DNA of 37,298 nt from Veillonellales bacterium (lineage in GTDB: Bacteria > Bacillota > Negativicutes > JAAYSF01). The notes beneath the pieces are model-generated. The model did not search any database. It saw only the letters and a program-made list of their open reading frames with translations, and was not told the origin of the DNA. This document shows positions 15,755 through 24,175 of the stretch, piece after piece (position 1 is the first letter of the stretch; each line of letters begins with the position of its first letter). The stretch spans positions 1-37,298 of the forward strand of contig JBDKTO010000060.1 of the NCBI GenBank assembly GCA_039680175.1. Reading direction: 5' to 3'. A program made the translations under genes and the position numbers.

Positions 15755-17005
15755 TTATTTTCTCCTAAGCCCTTTCAGCCATTCCCAGATGGCAAACCTT
15801 TCCGTCGCCATCTCCGCATATACCTGTTCATGCCCTTCCGGCACCAAAATAACGCCTAAACGGCGTTCATCACCCTGAGTATGCCACCGGCTTTTCTTTT
15901 TCAACCGACGGCCGTCCCGCTCAATAACAAGAGGAAATTCCTGTGGTGCGTAGAGAATCGCCGTCCCCAGGTCGGCACCGCAATTGACCGGCCTGCCGTC
16001 CAGAGATAACAAGATATCACCCGGCTTCAAACCAAGCTGACGGGCCGGTGTATCCAATACAGTATCCAAGATCATTACCCCGTGATTTGGCGGCACATAA
16101 CGGGGTTCTCCCTCCGTTTCCCGCCGGTTGTCAAGCTGAATCAACAGTTCGTGCCCCAGGGGACAAAGCAATGCGGCAAAGACCTGCAGCCACTCATATT
16201 TTGCCGACAACAGCGCCAGCGCCAGCAGCGTGGCACTGTAAACGGCCAGATGACAGGCCGTCTCCATCCGTCGCCGCAGCGGTGAACTGGTAATGGCCAT
16301 GTCCGTATAGCCTAAAGCCGCCACTACCGGTGTCAGGGCGTAAACCCAGCGCTGTCCCTCGGGAATTTCAATTCCCAAAGGAAGAAGCGGCCACCAATCG
16401 CCTATATGCATCGTTCCCGCAGGCAGATCGCTGCCGGGAACTGCCACTGCCATTAACAGCACCAGCGGCAGCGGCCAAAAATTCTGCAAGCTGAACGCCC
16501 CCACCAGCCGGCCGTCGCCTCGACGCAGAATCAACGGCGAAGCACTGTACCTGCCGCTTATAGCAATCAGCAGACTTTCCGTAATGTGAAGAACAGCCAC
16601 CAATGTCAGGATTTGCGGCACGTTTACATCTGCCGGCCAATTAAATAATATTTTCCCCAGCGCCACAATGCCGCCGGCATAGGCAAAACACAAAAACCGG
16701 ACACTGACCATCATCAGCAGCAGCGCCAGCGGCCAAATATAATTAAACCCCATCTGATTCAGCGTAACCCCGACTACTGTCAGCAGCACACTGCCAACAA
16801 TACCGCCTAAAGTACCATAAAAGAGAGTCAATAATACCTGCTGTCGGAGAGAATAACTGCAGACACCAAACATTCGCTTCTGATTGCGCTGCATCGTCCA
16901 ATACTGATAACCCACCAGCGCCAGAACAATCCAGTACATAAAATCAAAATAAACCGAAATGGTACGGGCAATAATCAGTTGAATCAGATCCTGCCAGGGA
17001 AACAT
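15755..17005 (-). CDS. MinJ-like multi-pass membrane protein with C-terminal PDZ domain
   Basis: 416 residues. The first about 290 carry roughly eight hydrophobic segments (for example FMYWIVLALVGYQYW, LFYGTLGGIVGSVLLTVVGV, IWPLALLLMMVSV, FWPLPLVLLMAVAV), followed by a cytoplasmic PDZ domain (GVMILDTVLDTPARQLGLKP, GDILLSLDGRPVN) and a short basic tail (EWLKGLRRK). This plan of membrane helices plus a C-terminal PDZ is that of MinJ, which in Bacillus bridges DivIVA and MinD at division sites. Position downstream of ctpA, the M23 gene and ftsEX supports a division or envelope role, but overall identity to MinJ cannot be judged here. GAGGTG stands 5 nt before the ATG. The spacer to ctpA holds a terminator and a heptamer repeat, so it may be transcribed separately. 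Confidence 0.8.
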   Translation of the reverse strand: MFPWQDLIQLIIARTISVYFDFMYWIVLALVGYQYWTMQRNQKRMFGVCSYSLRQQVLLTLFYGTLGGIVGSVLLTVVGVTLNQMGFNYIWPLALLLMMVSVRFLCFAYAGGIVALGKILFNWPADVNVPQILTLVAVLHITESLLIAISGRYSASPLILRRGDGRLVGAFSLQNFWPLPLVLLMAVAVPGSDLPAGTMHIGDWWPLLPLGIEIPEGQRWVYALTPVVAALGYTDMAITSSPLRRRMETACHLAVYSATLLALALLSAKYEWLQVFAALLCPLGHELLIQLDNRRETEGEPRYVPPNHGVMILDTVLDTPARQLGLKPGDILLSLDGRPVNCGADLGTAILYAPQEFPLVIERDGRRLKKKSRWHTQGDERRLGVILVPEGHEQVYAEMATERFAIWEWLKGLRRK

Positions 17006-17039
17006 GACGTCACCTCAAAGTAGTTAGTAGTTAGGGATG

Positions 17040-17148
17040 GCGAGGGCTGTTGGTTATTGGCTTTGGGCTTTGGGCTTTGAGCGATTAGCTTTGAGCTGCT
17101 GGCGGCCCATCGCCCTTAACCAAACGCTCATAGCCAACAGCCCCTCGC
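17040..17148. repeat. Heptamer island with inverted ends
   Basis: The left end GCGAGGGCTGTTGG and the right end CCAACAGCCCCTCGC (ending at 17148) are inverted repeats with one extra C on the right. Between them are heptamers in register: GCTGTTG, GTTATTG, GCTTTGG, GCTTTGG, GCTTTGA, GCGATTA, GCTTTGA, GCTGCTG. The word GCTCATA recurs near the right end. The island lies between the ctpA terminator and the start of the MinJ-like gene. Confidence 0.8.
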
Positions 17149-17159
17149 TCCCCATAGGC

Positions 17160-17188
17160 AAAAAGCGGCTGGGCGAAATGCCAGCCGC
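17160..17188 (-). terminator. Terminator after ctpA
   Basis: GCGGCTGG (17165-17172) and CCAGCCGC (17181-17188) form an 8-bp stem with an 8-nt loop. On the minus strand it is followed by five T residues. It lies 29 bp past the ctpA stop. Confidence 0.8.
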
Positions 17189-17216
17189 GATGCTTTTTTG
17201 CCACGTTTCTAGTATG

Positions 17217-18359
17217 CTACATCTTGGTTTTTATAACCTCAATGGCCTTATCCAACTGAATATCCTGCCCCGGTTCCCTAACTTCCGGCGCTTCGATCTT
17301 CACATCCGGTTCAATGCCAATGCCGTTAATCGAACGGTCATTCGGTGTCAGGTACTTGGCAATCGTCAGCTTAATAGCACCGCCATCCAGCCTGAGCAGT
17401 GTCTGCACCGATCCTTTGCCATAGGTTTTTGTGCCGACTAATACTCCTGCCCCGGTATCCTGAATAGCGCCGGATACAATCTCCGATGCGCTGGCACTGC
17501 CACCATTCACCAGCACCACCGCCGGATACTTAACTGCTTCCAGATTGGAATTATGAACTTCTCTGTGGCCGTCACGGGTGACTACCGATACAACCGGCCC
17601 TCTCGGCACAAACCTGCCGGCTACCTTGACGCTTTCCTCCAGCAATCCGCCGGGATTATCGCGAAGATCAAGAATTACGGCCTTCATTCCGTTCTTTTCC
17701 AATTCATCATACTTGTGGAAAAAATCATTGGCTGTATTTTCATTAAACATGGAAATACGGATATAGCCGATATTTTCCGGCAGCATCTTGCCGGAAACGG
17801 TCTTAATCTGAATATTTGACCGGATTAACGGGTAATCTTTAACCGGTTCGCTGGCTCTGCCGATCGTAAGTGTTACCTGACTGCCTTCCGGACCGCGGAT
17901 TTTGCTGACTGCTTCGTCCAGAGCCATATCCTGGGTGTCCTGTCCGTCAATTTTCAAAATACGGTCGCCGCTCTTAATACCGGCTTTCTCCCCCGGCGTC
18001 CCCTCAATCGGTGAAACAACGGTCAGCACTTTGTCTTTCACCCCAATTACAATACCAACGCCGCCAAAAGATCCTTCCGTCTCAATCATAAATTCCTTGT
18101 ACATCTTGGCATCCATATAAATAGAATGAGGATCACCCAGCGCGCTGACCATGCCTTTGACCGCTCCGGTCATCAGTGTCTCCACCGGTACATCCTCAAC
18201 ATACCGGGACTTGACAATCTGTATTGCCCGGAAAAGCTTAATCGTACTGGCAACATCGCCGGAGCGGATGTTTAATAGATACAAGAACCCGCTGGCAGTC
18301 GCTGCAAAAGTAAACACCACCAGCAAAACAGCCCCAACGATTGCTTTGCGCCGACTCAA
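17217..18359 (-). CDS. ctpA: Carboxy-terminal processing protease (S41)
   Basis: About 380 residues: an N-terminal membrane anchor (AIVGAVLLVVFTFAATASGFLYLL), a PDZ domain (VVSPIEGTPGEKAGIKSGDRI), and the S41 serine protease fold with the nucleophile in NGGSASASEIVSGAI and the general-base Lys in TYGKGSVQT. The active site is complete, so it should be an extracytoplasmic protease acting on envelope proteins. It directly follows the M23 peptidase gene; in some bacteria Ctp proteases control cell-wall hydrolases, so the pair may be functionally linked. The likely start is the TTG at 18359, which has GGGGTG 7 nt upstream and gives MSRRKAIVGAV; an in-frame TTG at 18374 lacks an SD. Confidence 0.95.
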   Translation of the reverse strand: MSRRKAIVGAVLLVVFTFAATASGFLYLLNIRSGDVASTIKLFRAIQIVKSRYVEDVPVETLMTGAVKGMVSALGDPHSIYMDAKMYKEFMIETEGSFGGVGIVIGVKDKVLTVVSPIEGTPGEKAGIKSGDRILKIDGQDTQDMALDEAVSKIRGPEGSQVTLTIGRASEPVKDYPLIRSNIQIKTVSGKMLPENIGYIRISMFNENTANDFFHKYDELEKNGMKAVILDLRDNPGGLLEESVKVAGRFVPRGPVVSVVTRDGHREVHNSNLEAVKYPAVVLVNGGSASASEIVSGAIQDTGAGVLVGTKTYGKGSVQTLLRLDGGAIKLTIAKYLTPNDRSINGIGIEPDVKIEAPEVREPGQDIQLDKAIEVIKTKM

Positions 18360-18470
18360 TAAAACACACCCCAATTCGATATCCGGAATTCAACAGCCCA
18401 GACATCTGATTTCCCCAAAAACTACATTTGGCATATAAGTAGCTATATGTAAAATTCCGGCAAAGTATTC

Positions 18471-19607
18471 CTATAGATATCCCATGGGATCCACCGGCGA
18501 ACCATTTTCCCGGACTTCGAAATGCACGTGAGGTCCGGTAGCATAGCCGGTAGCTCCTGCCCGGGCAATAATCTGTCCCTTACGAACCCTCTGTCCTTCA
18601 CTGACCAGAAGTTCTGAATTATGCCCGTAAAGAGTAGTAATTCCATTGCCGTGATCAATAATCACCGCTTTGCCATAACCGCCCATCCAGCCCGCGTCAA
18701 TCACCACGCCGCTGTCGGCGGCGACTACCGGATCGCCGTAATCGGCCCCGATATCAATACCGCTGTGATAAAGGGCAGTGCCGAAAATCGGATGAGTCCG
18801 CCAGCCAAAGGGCGAAGTGATCGGCCCTGATATCGGCCACATCATAGCACCCGTACTGCCGGTGGATGCCCGGGTACTGGAGCTGCTGGAAGCCTGGCTG
18901 CGCAGCCGCTGTTCAATCTGGCGGGAAGTCTCCATCAATTCCTTGTACGCTTTTTCCGCCGTATCCCGCTGACTCACGGCAGTACTCAATACTTGTTCCC
19001 GATCCTGTTTACGGGCCTGAACCTGCTGCTTCTTTTCCGCCGCCGCCTTTTGCAGCTCCAGCACAACGGCACGATCCCGTTCCAGCTCAGCCCGCTTCTC
19101 CAGTATCAGCTCACGTTCGGCTTTTACTTTAAAAATCAAATCCGTATCCTGCTTGATTACCCGTTTTAAAATATCCATGCGGGTGGTAAAATCGCCAAAA
19201 TCATTAGCGCCCAGCAATACGTCCAGATAACTTACCTGGCCGTTTTCATAAATATCACGCACCCGTTTATTGAGGATCTTCCCCCGCAATGCCAAATCCT
19301 TCTCCGCTTTGGCCAAAATCTCCGTATTGGCCTGAATCTTCTGCTGCGTGGCAGTGACTTTTGACGTAATACTGTTATAATCATTTTGGGCGCTGTCCAG
19401 ATCGCCCTGTACCTGCCGCAGCTGCTCCGATACACTGTCCACCTGATGCTGAGCCTGCGCCGCCTGATTCTGCTGCGCCTGCATCTGCTGCTGAATATTG
19501 CCCAGCTGCTCTTCCAAATCATCGGCCAAAACCGGTCCCACGACCGACATGACCATCAATATACTTAAAAAAACTGAACAGTAAATCTGTCTTTTCCGAT
19601 GCTGCAC
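18471..19607 (-). CDS. EnvC-like murein hydrolase activator (coiled coil plus M23 domain)
   Basis: 378 residues. A signal peptide (FLSILMVMSVVGPVLA) precedes about 200 residues of coiled coil rich in Gln, Lys and Glu, as in EnvC and PcsB-type partners of FtsEX, then a Ser/Thr linker (SSSSSTRASTGST) and a LytM/M23 domain (SPFGWRTHPIFG, HSGIDIGADYGDPVVAADSG, LYGHNSELLV, GYATGPHVHFEV). The zinc ligands look complete (H and D of HSGID, then HVH), so it may be a real endopeptidase rather than a degenerate activator. It is encoded directly after ftsEX, which in well-studied bacteria gates such a partner through the FtsX outer loop. The start is a GTG with AAGGAGG 6 nt upstream. An 84-bp heptamer array ends 7 bp upstream of that SD. 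Confidence 0.93.
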   Translation of the reverse strand: MQHRKRQIYCSVFLSILMVMSVVGPVLADDLEEQLGNIQQQMQAQQNQAAQAQHQVDSVSEQLRQVQGDLDSAQNDYNSITSKVTATQQKIQANTEILAKAEKDLALRGKILNKRVRDIYENGQVSYLDVLLGANDFGDFTTRMDILKRVIKQDTDLIFKVKAERELILEKRAELERDRAVVLELQKAAAEKKQQVQARKQDREQVLSTAVSQRDTAEKAYKELMETSRQIEQRLRSQASSSSSTRASTGSTGAMMWPISGPITSPFGWRTHPIFGTALYHSGIDIGADYGDPVVAADSGVVIDAGWMGGYGKAVIIDHGNGITTLYGHNSELLVSEGQRVRKGQIIARAGATGYATGPHVHFEVRENGSPVDPMGYL

Positions 19608-19627
19608 CGAATCCCTCCTTGAAGATA

Positions 19628-19711
19628 GCTGTTGGCTATTAGCTGTTGGCTGTTGGCTATTAGCTGTTGGCTTTTGGCTGTTGGCTCATAGCTCATAGCT
19701 CATAGCCCACA
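19628..19711 (+). repeat. Twelve-unit heptamer array between ftsX and the M23 gene
   Basis: Twelve heptamers in unbroken register: GCTGTTG, GCTATTA, GCTGTTG, GCTGTTG, GCTATTA, GCTGTTG, GCTTTTG, GCTGTTG, GCTCATA three times, then GCCCACA. The spacer is inside a co-directional gene run, so the array is probably transcribed, and it ends 7 bp upstream of the AAGGAGG of the next gene. Confidence 0.95.
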
Positions 19712-19722
19712 GCCATCCTTTA

Positions 19723-20610
19723 TCACACCTTCATAAACCGCCGCAGCGAAATGGAACTGCCCAGAGCGCCAATCGCCGCTCCGGTGACCAGCAAAATCAA
19801 ACTAATATTCGTAATAAACGGATACTGAGGAATGAGCGGCAAAAATGTCAAAGACTCATATACTTCATGGGTCAAGGCGCTATATGTCTGATTAAGCAGC
19901 AAAACGGCAATCACCGCTCCACCCATTCCCAGCAAAGTGCCCTCCAGTAAAAAAGGCCAGCGGATAAACCAGTCGGTAGCCCCCACATACTTCATAATGC
20001 CGATCTCCCGGCGTCGGGCAAAAACAGTCAAACGAATCGTATTGGAAATAATAAACAAAGCCGCCAGCGCCAAAAACAAAATAAGCACCAGCCCAAATAT
20101 CCGCATCATTTTTGTCAGGTCAAACAAATGTTCAACCACTTCCTGGCCGAACTTGGCATTCTCCACGCCCTTCAGCTGACCGATAGCCTGGGCCACCGGT
20201 TTCACCCGCTCCGGCTTGTCCACCTTGACTTCAAAAGCATTGGGCAGCGGATTTCCGTCTCCCAGCGCCGTCAATATGCTTTGCTGGTCGCCTAAACGCT
20301 GCTTGAACCGGGACATGGCTTCATCCTTACTGATATAAAGCACCTGAGTCACACCCGGCAGCTTGGTAATCCGGGTACCGATCTCCCTGGTTTCCAGCTG
20401 ACTCAGATTATCCTGCAAATAAACGGAAATCTGTACCTGGGATTCCAAAGTCGAAGCCATATTATTCAAATTCAAAACCATGACTAAAAAAATCCCTAAA
20501 ATTAACAGTGACAGTGCCACCGTGCTGACGGAAGCAAAACTCATCAGCCCGTTGCGGCGCAGAGAAATAAACGCCTCCCGGATAAAATACTCCCAAGTCC
20601 TAATCTTCAT
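19723..20610 (-). CDS. ftsX: Cell division protein FtsX
   Basis: 295-residue permease-like subunit of the FtsEX complex. It has the N-terminal cytoplasmic helix (WEYFIREAFISLRRNGLMSF), a first membrane segment (VALSLLILGIFLVMVLNL), a large extracytoplasmic loop (about residues 55-170: QVQISVYLQDNLSQLETRE, LPNAFEVKV) and three more membrane segments in the FtsX domain (GLVLILFLALAALFIISNTIRLTVFARR, EIGIMKYVGAT, GTLLGMGGAVIAVLLL, ISLILLVTGAAIGALGS). FtsEX does not transport a substrate but switches on peptidoglycan hydrolases; the M23 protein next door is the obvious partner. The gene overlaps ftsE by 11 nt. Confidence 0.97.
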   Translation of the reverse strand: MKIRTWEYFIREAFISLRRNGLMSFASVSTVALSLLILGIFLVMVLNLNNMASTLESQVQISVYLQDNLSQLETREIGTRITKLPGVTQVLYISKDEAMSRFKQRLGDQQSILTALGDGNPLPNAFEVKVDKPERVKPVAQAIGQLKGVENAKFGQEVVEHLFDLTKMMRIFGLVLILFLALAALFIISNTIRLTVFARRREIGIMKYVGATDWFIRWPFLLEGTLLGMGGAVIAVLLLNQTYSALTHEVYESLTFLPLIPQYPFITNISLILLVTGAAIGALGSSISLRRFMKV

Positions 20611-21286
20611 AGCCGTATACCCCTTTCACCTGATCGCGGACGATACGGCTCTTTTCAATCGCAATGACCCGTTTCTTCATTTTGTCTACCACCGTTTTAT
20701 CATGGGTAGCCATCACAACGGTTGTGCCATTTTGATTGATCCGGTCAAAAATCTTCATGATCTCCCCGGAGGTATCCGGATCCAAATTGCCCGTCGGTTC
20801 GTCGGCAATCACAATCAAAGGACTGTTGACAATCGCTCTGGCAATCGCCACCCGCTGCTGCTCACCGCCGGACAGTTCCGTGGGAAAACAGCGGGTCTTG
20901 CTGCGCAGTCCCACCAGATCCAGGACATGATGAACCCGTTTTTGCATTTCCCGCCGGGATGCCTCCACCACCTGCATGGCAAAAGCAATATTTTCATAAA
21001 CCGTTTTATTCGGCAGCAGCCGGTAATCCTGAAACACAATTCCCAGCGCCCGCCGCAGATAAGGCACCTCGCCGGGAGACAAGTCGCTGATATTGCGGCC
21101 GTTTACGATGAGCTGGCCGTGAGTCGGCAATTCCTCCCGCAGAATTAATTTTACAAAAGTAGACTTACCGGCACCGCTGGGGCCGACAATAAAAACAAAT
21201 TCGCCTTTTTCAATATCTAGAGTGACATCCGAGAGGGCGACGGAGCCATTATCGTATATCTTCGAAACGTCTGTCATGTGAATCAT
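20600..21286 (-). CDS. ftsE: Cell division ATP-binding protein FtsE
   Basis: About 228-residue ABC ATPase. It has Walker A ([14 protein letters not shown]), the Q-loop ([21 protein letters not shown], with the FtsE-typical YRLL), the signature [17 protein letters not shown], Walker B ([14 protein letters not shown]) and the H-switch ([12 protein letters not shown]). I place the start at the ATG at 21286, which has GAGGGAG 8 nt upstream; a GTG at 21295 abuts that SD. The gene overlaps ftsX by 11 nt, as is usual, and heads the gene run that continues through the M23 gene and ctpA. Confidence 0.97.
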   Translation of the reverse strand: MIHMTDVSKIYDNGSVALSDVTLDIEKGEFVFIVGPSGAGKSTFVKLILREELPTHGQLIVNGRNISDLSPGEVPYLRRALGIVFQDYRLLPNKTVYENIAFAMQVVEASRREMQKRVHHVLDLVGLRSKTRCFPTELSGGEQQRVAIARAIVNSPLIVIADEPTGNLDPDTSGEIMKIFDRINQNGTTVVMATHDKTVVDKMKKRVIAIEKSRIVRDQVKGVYGYED

Positions 21287-21411
21287 AACTGCCACTCCCT
21301 CTTCTCTTTTCTATGTTTTTTGCCATGTCCTAAATATGATTTGACATTTTTAGTGAAAAACCTTCTCTTGTGACATTTTTTTTCATTTGAATGCAATGAT
21401 GCCCAATGCCG

Positions 21412-22152
21412 TTAGCGTATTATTTCCGCAATATAGAGAGTCGTCGCTCCCAGCACCAGCAGCAATCCCAGATACCACCATAATACCGTCAGACGCTGTT
21501 CTGCCGTTAACCGGTAGTAATAAGCGTTTTCCCTTTCCTCCCCCTGCCAGAGACGAAACAGGGAAAACAGAAAAACCAATAAAATAAAAAAATTGCCGGT
21601 ATATAAAAACAACAAGCCAATGGCGATACTGCCCACCCACCACATGTGAGGCGATATAGCACCGGCAATTCGCCCGCCGTCCAACGGATCACAAGGAATT
21701 AAATTGAACAGATTCAGCAAACCGGCAGTATAAGCCAGTACCAGCATAAGAATACTGTCCGTCCAAAAATATACGGCCAGACAAACCAACGCGCTGAGAG
21801 TGCCGGCTGCCGGACCGCCGATGGCAATATTGGCTTCCATCCTGGCATTAACCGGTTCCCGTTCCAAACTCATCGCCGCACCGATAAAGGGCAGGAACAC
21901 CGGTCCCGACGCCGGTACGCCAACCGCTCTGGAGGCCCCGATATGACCCGCTTCATGAATAGACAACAATATAACAAAACCGACCGCAAAATTCATGCCA
22001 AAAGCCAGAGCATAAACTGCCAGCGACACTAACAAAGAAGCCGCCATTACTACCGTCGGTCCCCCATGCACCAAAGCCGTCAGCCCCAGTATGAACAAAA
22101 GCACCCGGCGCACCAAATTTCTCCCCAGATAAATGACCCGCCACGGCTTCAT
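21412..22152 (-). CDS. Site-2 protease family (M50) integral membrane metalloprotease
   Basis: About 246 residues, mostly hydrophobic, with the zinc motif HEAGH (LLSIHEAGHIGASRAVGVP) and the second metal-ligand motif in NLIPCDPLDGGRIAG, in the usual order for S2P-type intramembrane proteases. The middle segment AMSLEREPVNARMEANIAIGGPAAG is typical of the Rip/SpoIVFB-like group without a PDZ domain. Substrates cannot be inferred. AGGAGG stands 7 nt before the ATG at 22152; the ORF extends two codons further without an SD. The only DNA between this SD and the upstream transketolase terminator is a 70-bp heptamer array, and I see no promoter in it. Confidence 0.92.
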   Translation of the reverse strand: MKPWRVIYLGRNLVRRVLLFILGLTALVHGGPTVVMAASLLVSLAVYALAFGMNFAVGFVILLSIHEAGHIGASRAVGVPASGPVFLPFIGAAMSLEREPVNARMEANIAIGGPAAGTLSALVCLAVYFWTDSILMLVLAYTAGLLNLFNLIPCDPLDGGRIAGAISPHMWWVGSIAIGLLFLYTGNFFILLVFLFSLFRLWQGEERENAYYYRLTAEQRLTVLWWYLGLLLVLGATTLYIAEIIR

Positions 22153-22171
22153 AGGCATTCCTCCTTTGTTG

Positions 22172-22241
22172 GCTGTTGGCGTTTGGCTGTTGGCTTTTAG
22201 CTCTTAGCCCATAGCCCATCGCTCATCGCCAACAGCTCATC
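22172..22241 (+). repeat. Ten-unit heptamer array upstream of the M50 gene
   Basis: Ten heptamers in register: GCTGTTG, GCGTTTG, GCTGTTG, GCTTTTA, GCTCTTA, GCCCATA, GCCCATC, GCTCATC, GCCAACA, GCTCATC. Most neighbouring words differ by one to three bases, as if the sequence had drifted stepwise. The array starts 6 bp from the AGGAGG of the M50 gene and ends 6 bp from the A-run of the transketolase terminator. Confidence 0.95.
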
Positions 22242-22247
22242 ACCAGC

Positions 22248-22289
22248 AAAAAAACGACTCTCTACATGTATATTCATGCAGGAGTCGTT
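22248..22289 (-). terminator. Terminator of the transketolase operon
   Basis: AACGACTC (22253-22260) and GAGTCGTT (22282-22289) form the base of an interrupted hairpin with CATG/CATG further in. On the minus strand the stem runs into seven T residues. It lies 75 bp past the transketolase stop, with a heptamer array on each side. Confidence 0.85.
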
Positions 22290-22313
22290 CTATGTGGTAA
22301 AGAGGGATGGTTG

Positions 22314-22362
22314 GCTTTGGGCTTTTAGCCAACAGCTCATCGCCCATCGCCAACAGCCATTG
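22314..22362 (+). repeat. Seven-unit heptamer array after the transketolase gene
   Basis: Seven heptamers in register: GCTTTGG, GCTTTTA, GCCAACA, GCTCATC, GCCCATC, GCCAACA, GCCATTG. They end 2 bp from the transketolase stop codon, so they form the proximal 3' untranslated region before the terminator. Confidence 0.93.
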
Positions 22363-22364
22363 TT

Positions 22365-23300
22365 TTACTTCTTCCGCCTCACTACTCGTTTTGCGGCTTC
22401 AACAATATCAGCGGCTGTCAGATGGTACTTCTTCAGTAAAGCGGCAGGGGTGCCGGATTCACCGAAGGTATCCTGCACGCCGACCCGTTCCATGGGAACC
22501 GGCTGATGTTCCACCAGCACTTCCGCCACGGCGCTGCCGAGGCCGCCGATAATGTTATGTTCTTCGCAGGTAACAATCGCACCGGTATCCCGGGCCGCTT
22601 TGCAAACAGCCTCCACATCAATCGGCTTAATAGTGTGAATGTTCAGCACCCTGGCGCTGATTCCGGCAGCCAGCAATTCTTCCGCAGCCTCACGGGCCGC
22701 GCTGACCATTACCCCGCTGGCAATCAGCGTCACATCCTTACCGTCGGCCAGCTCCACGGCTTTGCCGTGCTGAAATTCATAATCGTCGCCGAACAGTTCA
22801 GGCACCGCCATACGACCAAGACGGATATATACCGGGCCGCGATATTCGGCGGCAAAAGCAATGGCCTGACGGGTTTCCGCCGCATCTGCCGGAACGATAA
22901 CCGTCATATTGGGGATGCTGCGCATCAGAGAGATATCCTCGATCGCCTGATGAGAAGCCCCGTCTTCCCCTACTGTCAGGCCGGCATGAGTCGCCGCGAT
23001 TTTCACATTCAGCCGGGGATAGCAAATCGAATTCCGCACCTGTTCAAACGCCCGTCCGGCGGCGAACATAGCAAAAGAAGAAACAAAAGGAATTTTGCCG
23101 GCAGCCGCCAGTCCGGCGGCCGTTCCCATCAAATTCTGCTCGGCAATGCCGACATTAAAAAAACGCTCAGGAAAGGCTTTGGCAAATAGATTGGTTTTGG
23201 TAGATTTCGATAAATCCGCATCCAGCACAATAATATCTTTATTCAGCGCGCCCAACTCCCGGAGGGCTTCGCCGTATGCTTCCCGTGTTGCTTTTCCCAT
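22365..23300 (-). CDS. Transketolase, C-terminal subunit
   Basis: About 311 residues covering the pyrimidine-binding and C-terminal domains of transketolase. Characteristic parts are NVGIAEQNLMGTAAGLAAAG with the Glu that activates thiamine diphosphate, SSFAMFAAGRAFEQVRNSI, HAGLTVGEDGASHQAIEDI and the final domain with HTIKPID and TCEEHNIIGGLGSAVAEVL. Together with the upstream N-terminal subunit it makes a split transketolase, an arrangement common in Clostridia and Negativicutes, acting in the non-oxidative pentose phosphate pathway. I use the ATG at 23300, since the AAGGAGAGG segment is 8-11 nt upstream; the GTG at 23309 is too close to it. It lies 15 nt after its partner. Confidence 0.95.
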   Translation of the reverse strand: MGKATREAYGEALRELGALNKDIIVLDADLSKSTKTNLFAKAFPERFFNVGIAEQNLMGTAAGLAAAGKIPFVSSFAMFAAGRAFEQVRNSICYPRLNVKIAATHAGLTVGEDGASHQAIEDISLMRSIPNMTVIVPADAAETRQAIAFAAEYRGPVYIRLGRMAVPELFGDDYEFQHGKAVELADGKDVTLIASGVMVSAAREAAEELLAAGISARVLNIHTIKPIDVEAVCKAARDTGAIVTCEEHNIIGGLGSAVAEVLVEHQPVPMERVGVQDTFGESGTPAALLKKYHLTAADIVEAAKRVVRRKK

Positions 23301-23315
23301 TACTAACACCTCTCC

Positions 23316-24149
23316 TTAATCATCAAGCTCGCTGAGGAACAACTGGCATTCCTCGCGGCTGGGCGCCTTGCCGTGCCATTCCGCCGCATTTTCCATTTCA
23401 CAGACTCCTTTGCCTTTAACAGTATGCGCGACGATCATGGTTGGCCGATCTTTTACGGTTTTTGCAGTTTGAATGGCAGCATAAATAGCGTTCATATCGT
23501 GGCCGTCGATCTCCAGAACATTCCAGCCGAAAGATTGCCATTTTTCCGGAATCGGCAGCGGCGACATCACCTCAGCAATCGGTCCGTCAATCTGCAGCCC
23601 GTTAAAATCAACGAAAGCCGTCAGATTATCCAGCTTATAGTGAGGGGCAAACATCGCCGCCTCCCATACCATGCCTTCCTCCAGCTCGCCGTCCCCCAGC
23701 AGAGCATACACCCGGTAATCTCTGCCATCCAGCCGGCCGGCCAGAGCCATGCCGTTAGCCGCTGCCAAGCCCTGCCCCAGAGAACCGGTAGACATATCCA
23801 CCCCCGGAACGTCCTTCATACTGGGATGTCCCTGAATGCGGCTGTCAATTTTCCGCAGCGTCAGTAATTCCTCGGCGGGAAAGAATCCCTTCTCCGCCAA
23901 AGTCGCATATAAAACCGGAGCGGCATGTCCTTTTGACAGTACAAACCGATCCCTGGCAGGATCAGCCGGGTTCCGGACATCCACCTTCATTTCCGCAAAA
24001 TACAGCACCGTTAAAATATCGGCTGCCGACAAAGAACCGCCGGGATGACCTGACTTAGCCTCAGTAACAGCGGCTATAATATTACGGCGTATCGCTCTGG
24101 CGTGCTTTGCCATTTGGGTTAATTGATCCTGTGTAAGTTTATCAGCCAT
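23316..24149 (-). CDS. Transketolase, N-terminal subunit
   Basis: 277 residues carrying the thiamine-diphosphate-binding domain: SGHPGGSLSAADILTVLYF, DRFVLSKGHAAPVLYATLAE, GVDMSTGSLGQGLAAANGMA, the GDGELEEGMVWEA diphosphate/Mg motif and VDFNGLQIDGP. Active-site His residues of the family are visible (SGHPGG, SKGHAAP). It pairs with the next gene to give a complete transketolase. AGGAGG stands 10 nt before the ATG. It follows yitT by 26 nt and is probably in the same transcript. Confidence 0.95.
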   Translation of the reverse strand: MADKLTQDQLTQMAKHARAIRRNIIAAVTEAKSGHPGGSLSAADILTVLYFAEMKVDVRNPADPARDRFVLSKGHAAPVLYATLAEKGFFPAEELLTLRKIDSRIQGHPSMKDVPGVDMSTGSLGQGLAAANGMALAGRLDGRDYRVYALLGDGELEEGMVWEAAMFAPHYKLDNLTAFVDFNGLQIDGPIAEVMSPLPIPEKWQSFGWNVLEIDGHDMNAIYAAIQTAKTVKDRPTMIVAHTVKGKGVCEMENAAEWHGKAPSREECQLFLSELDD

Positions 24150-24175
24150 AGTAATTCAACCTCCTCTATCTATCA

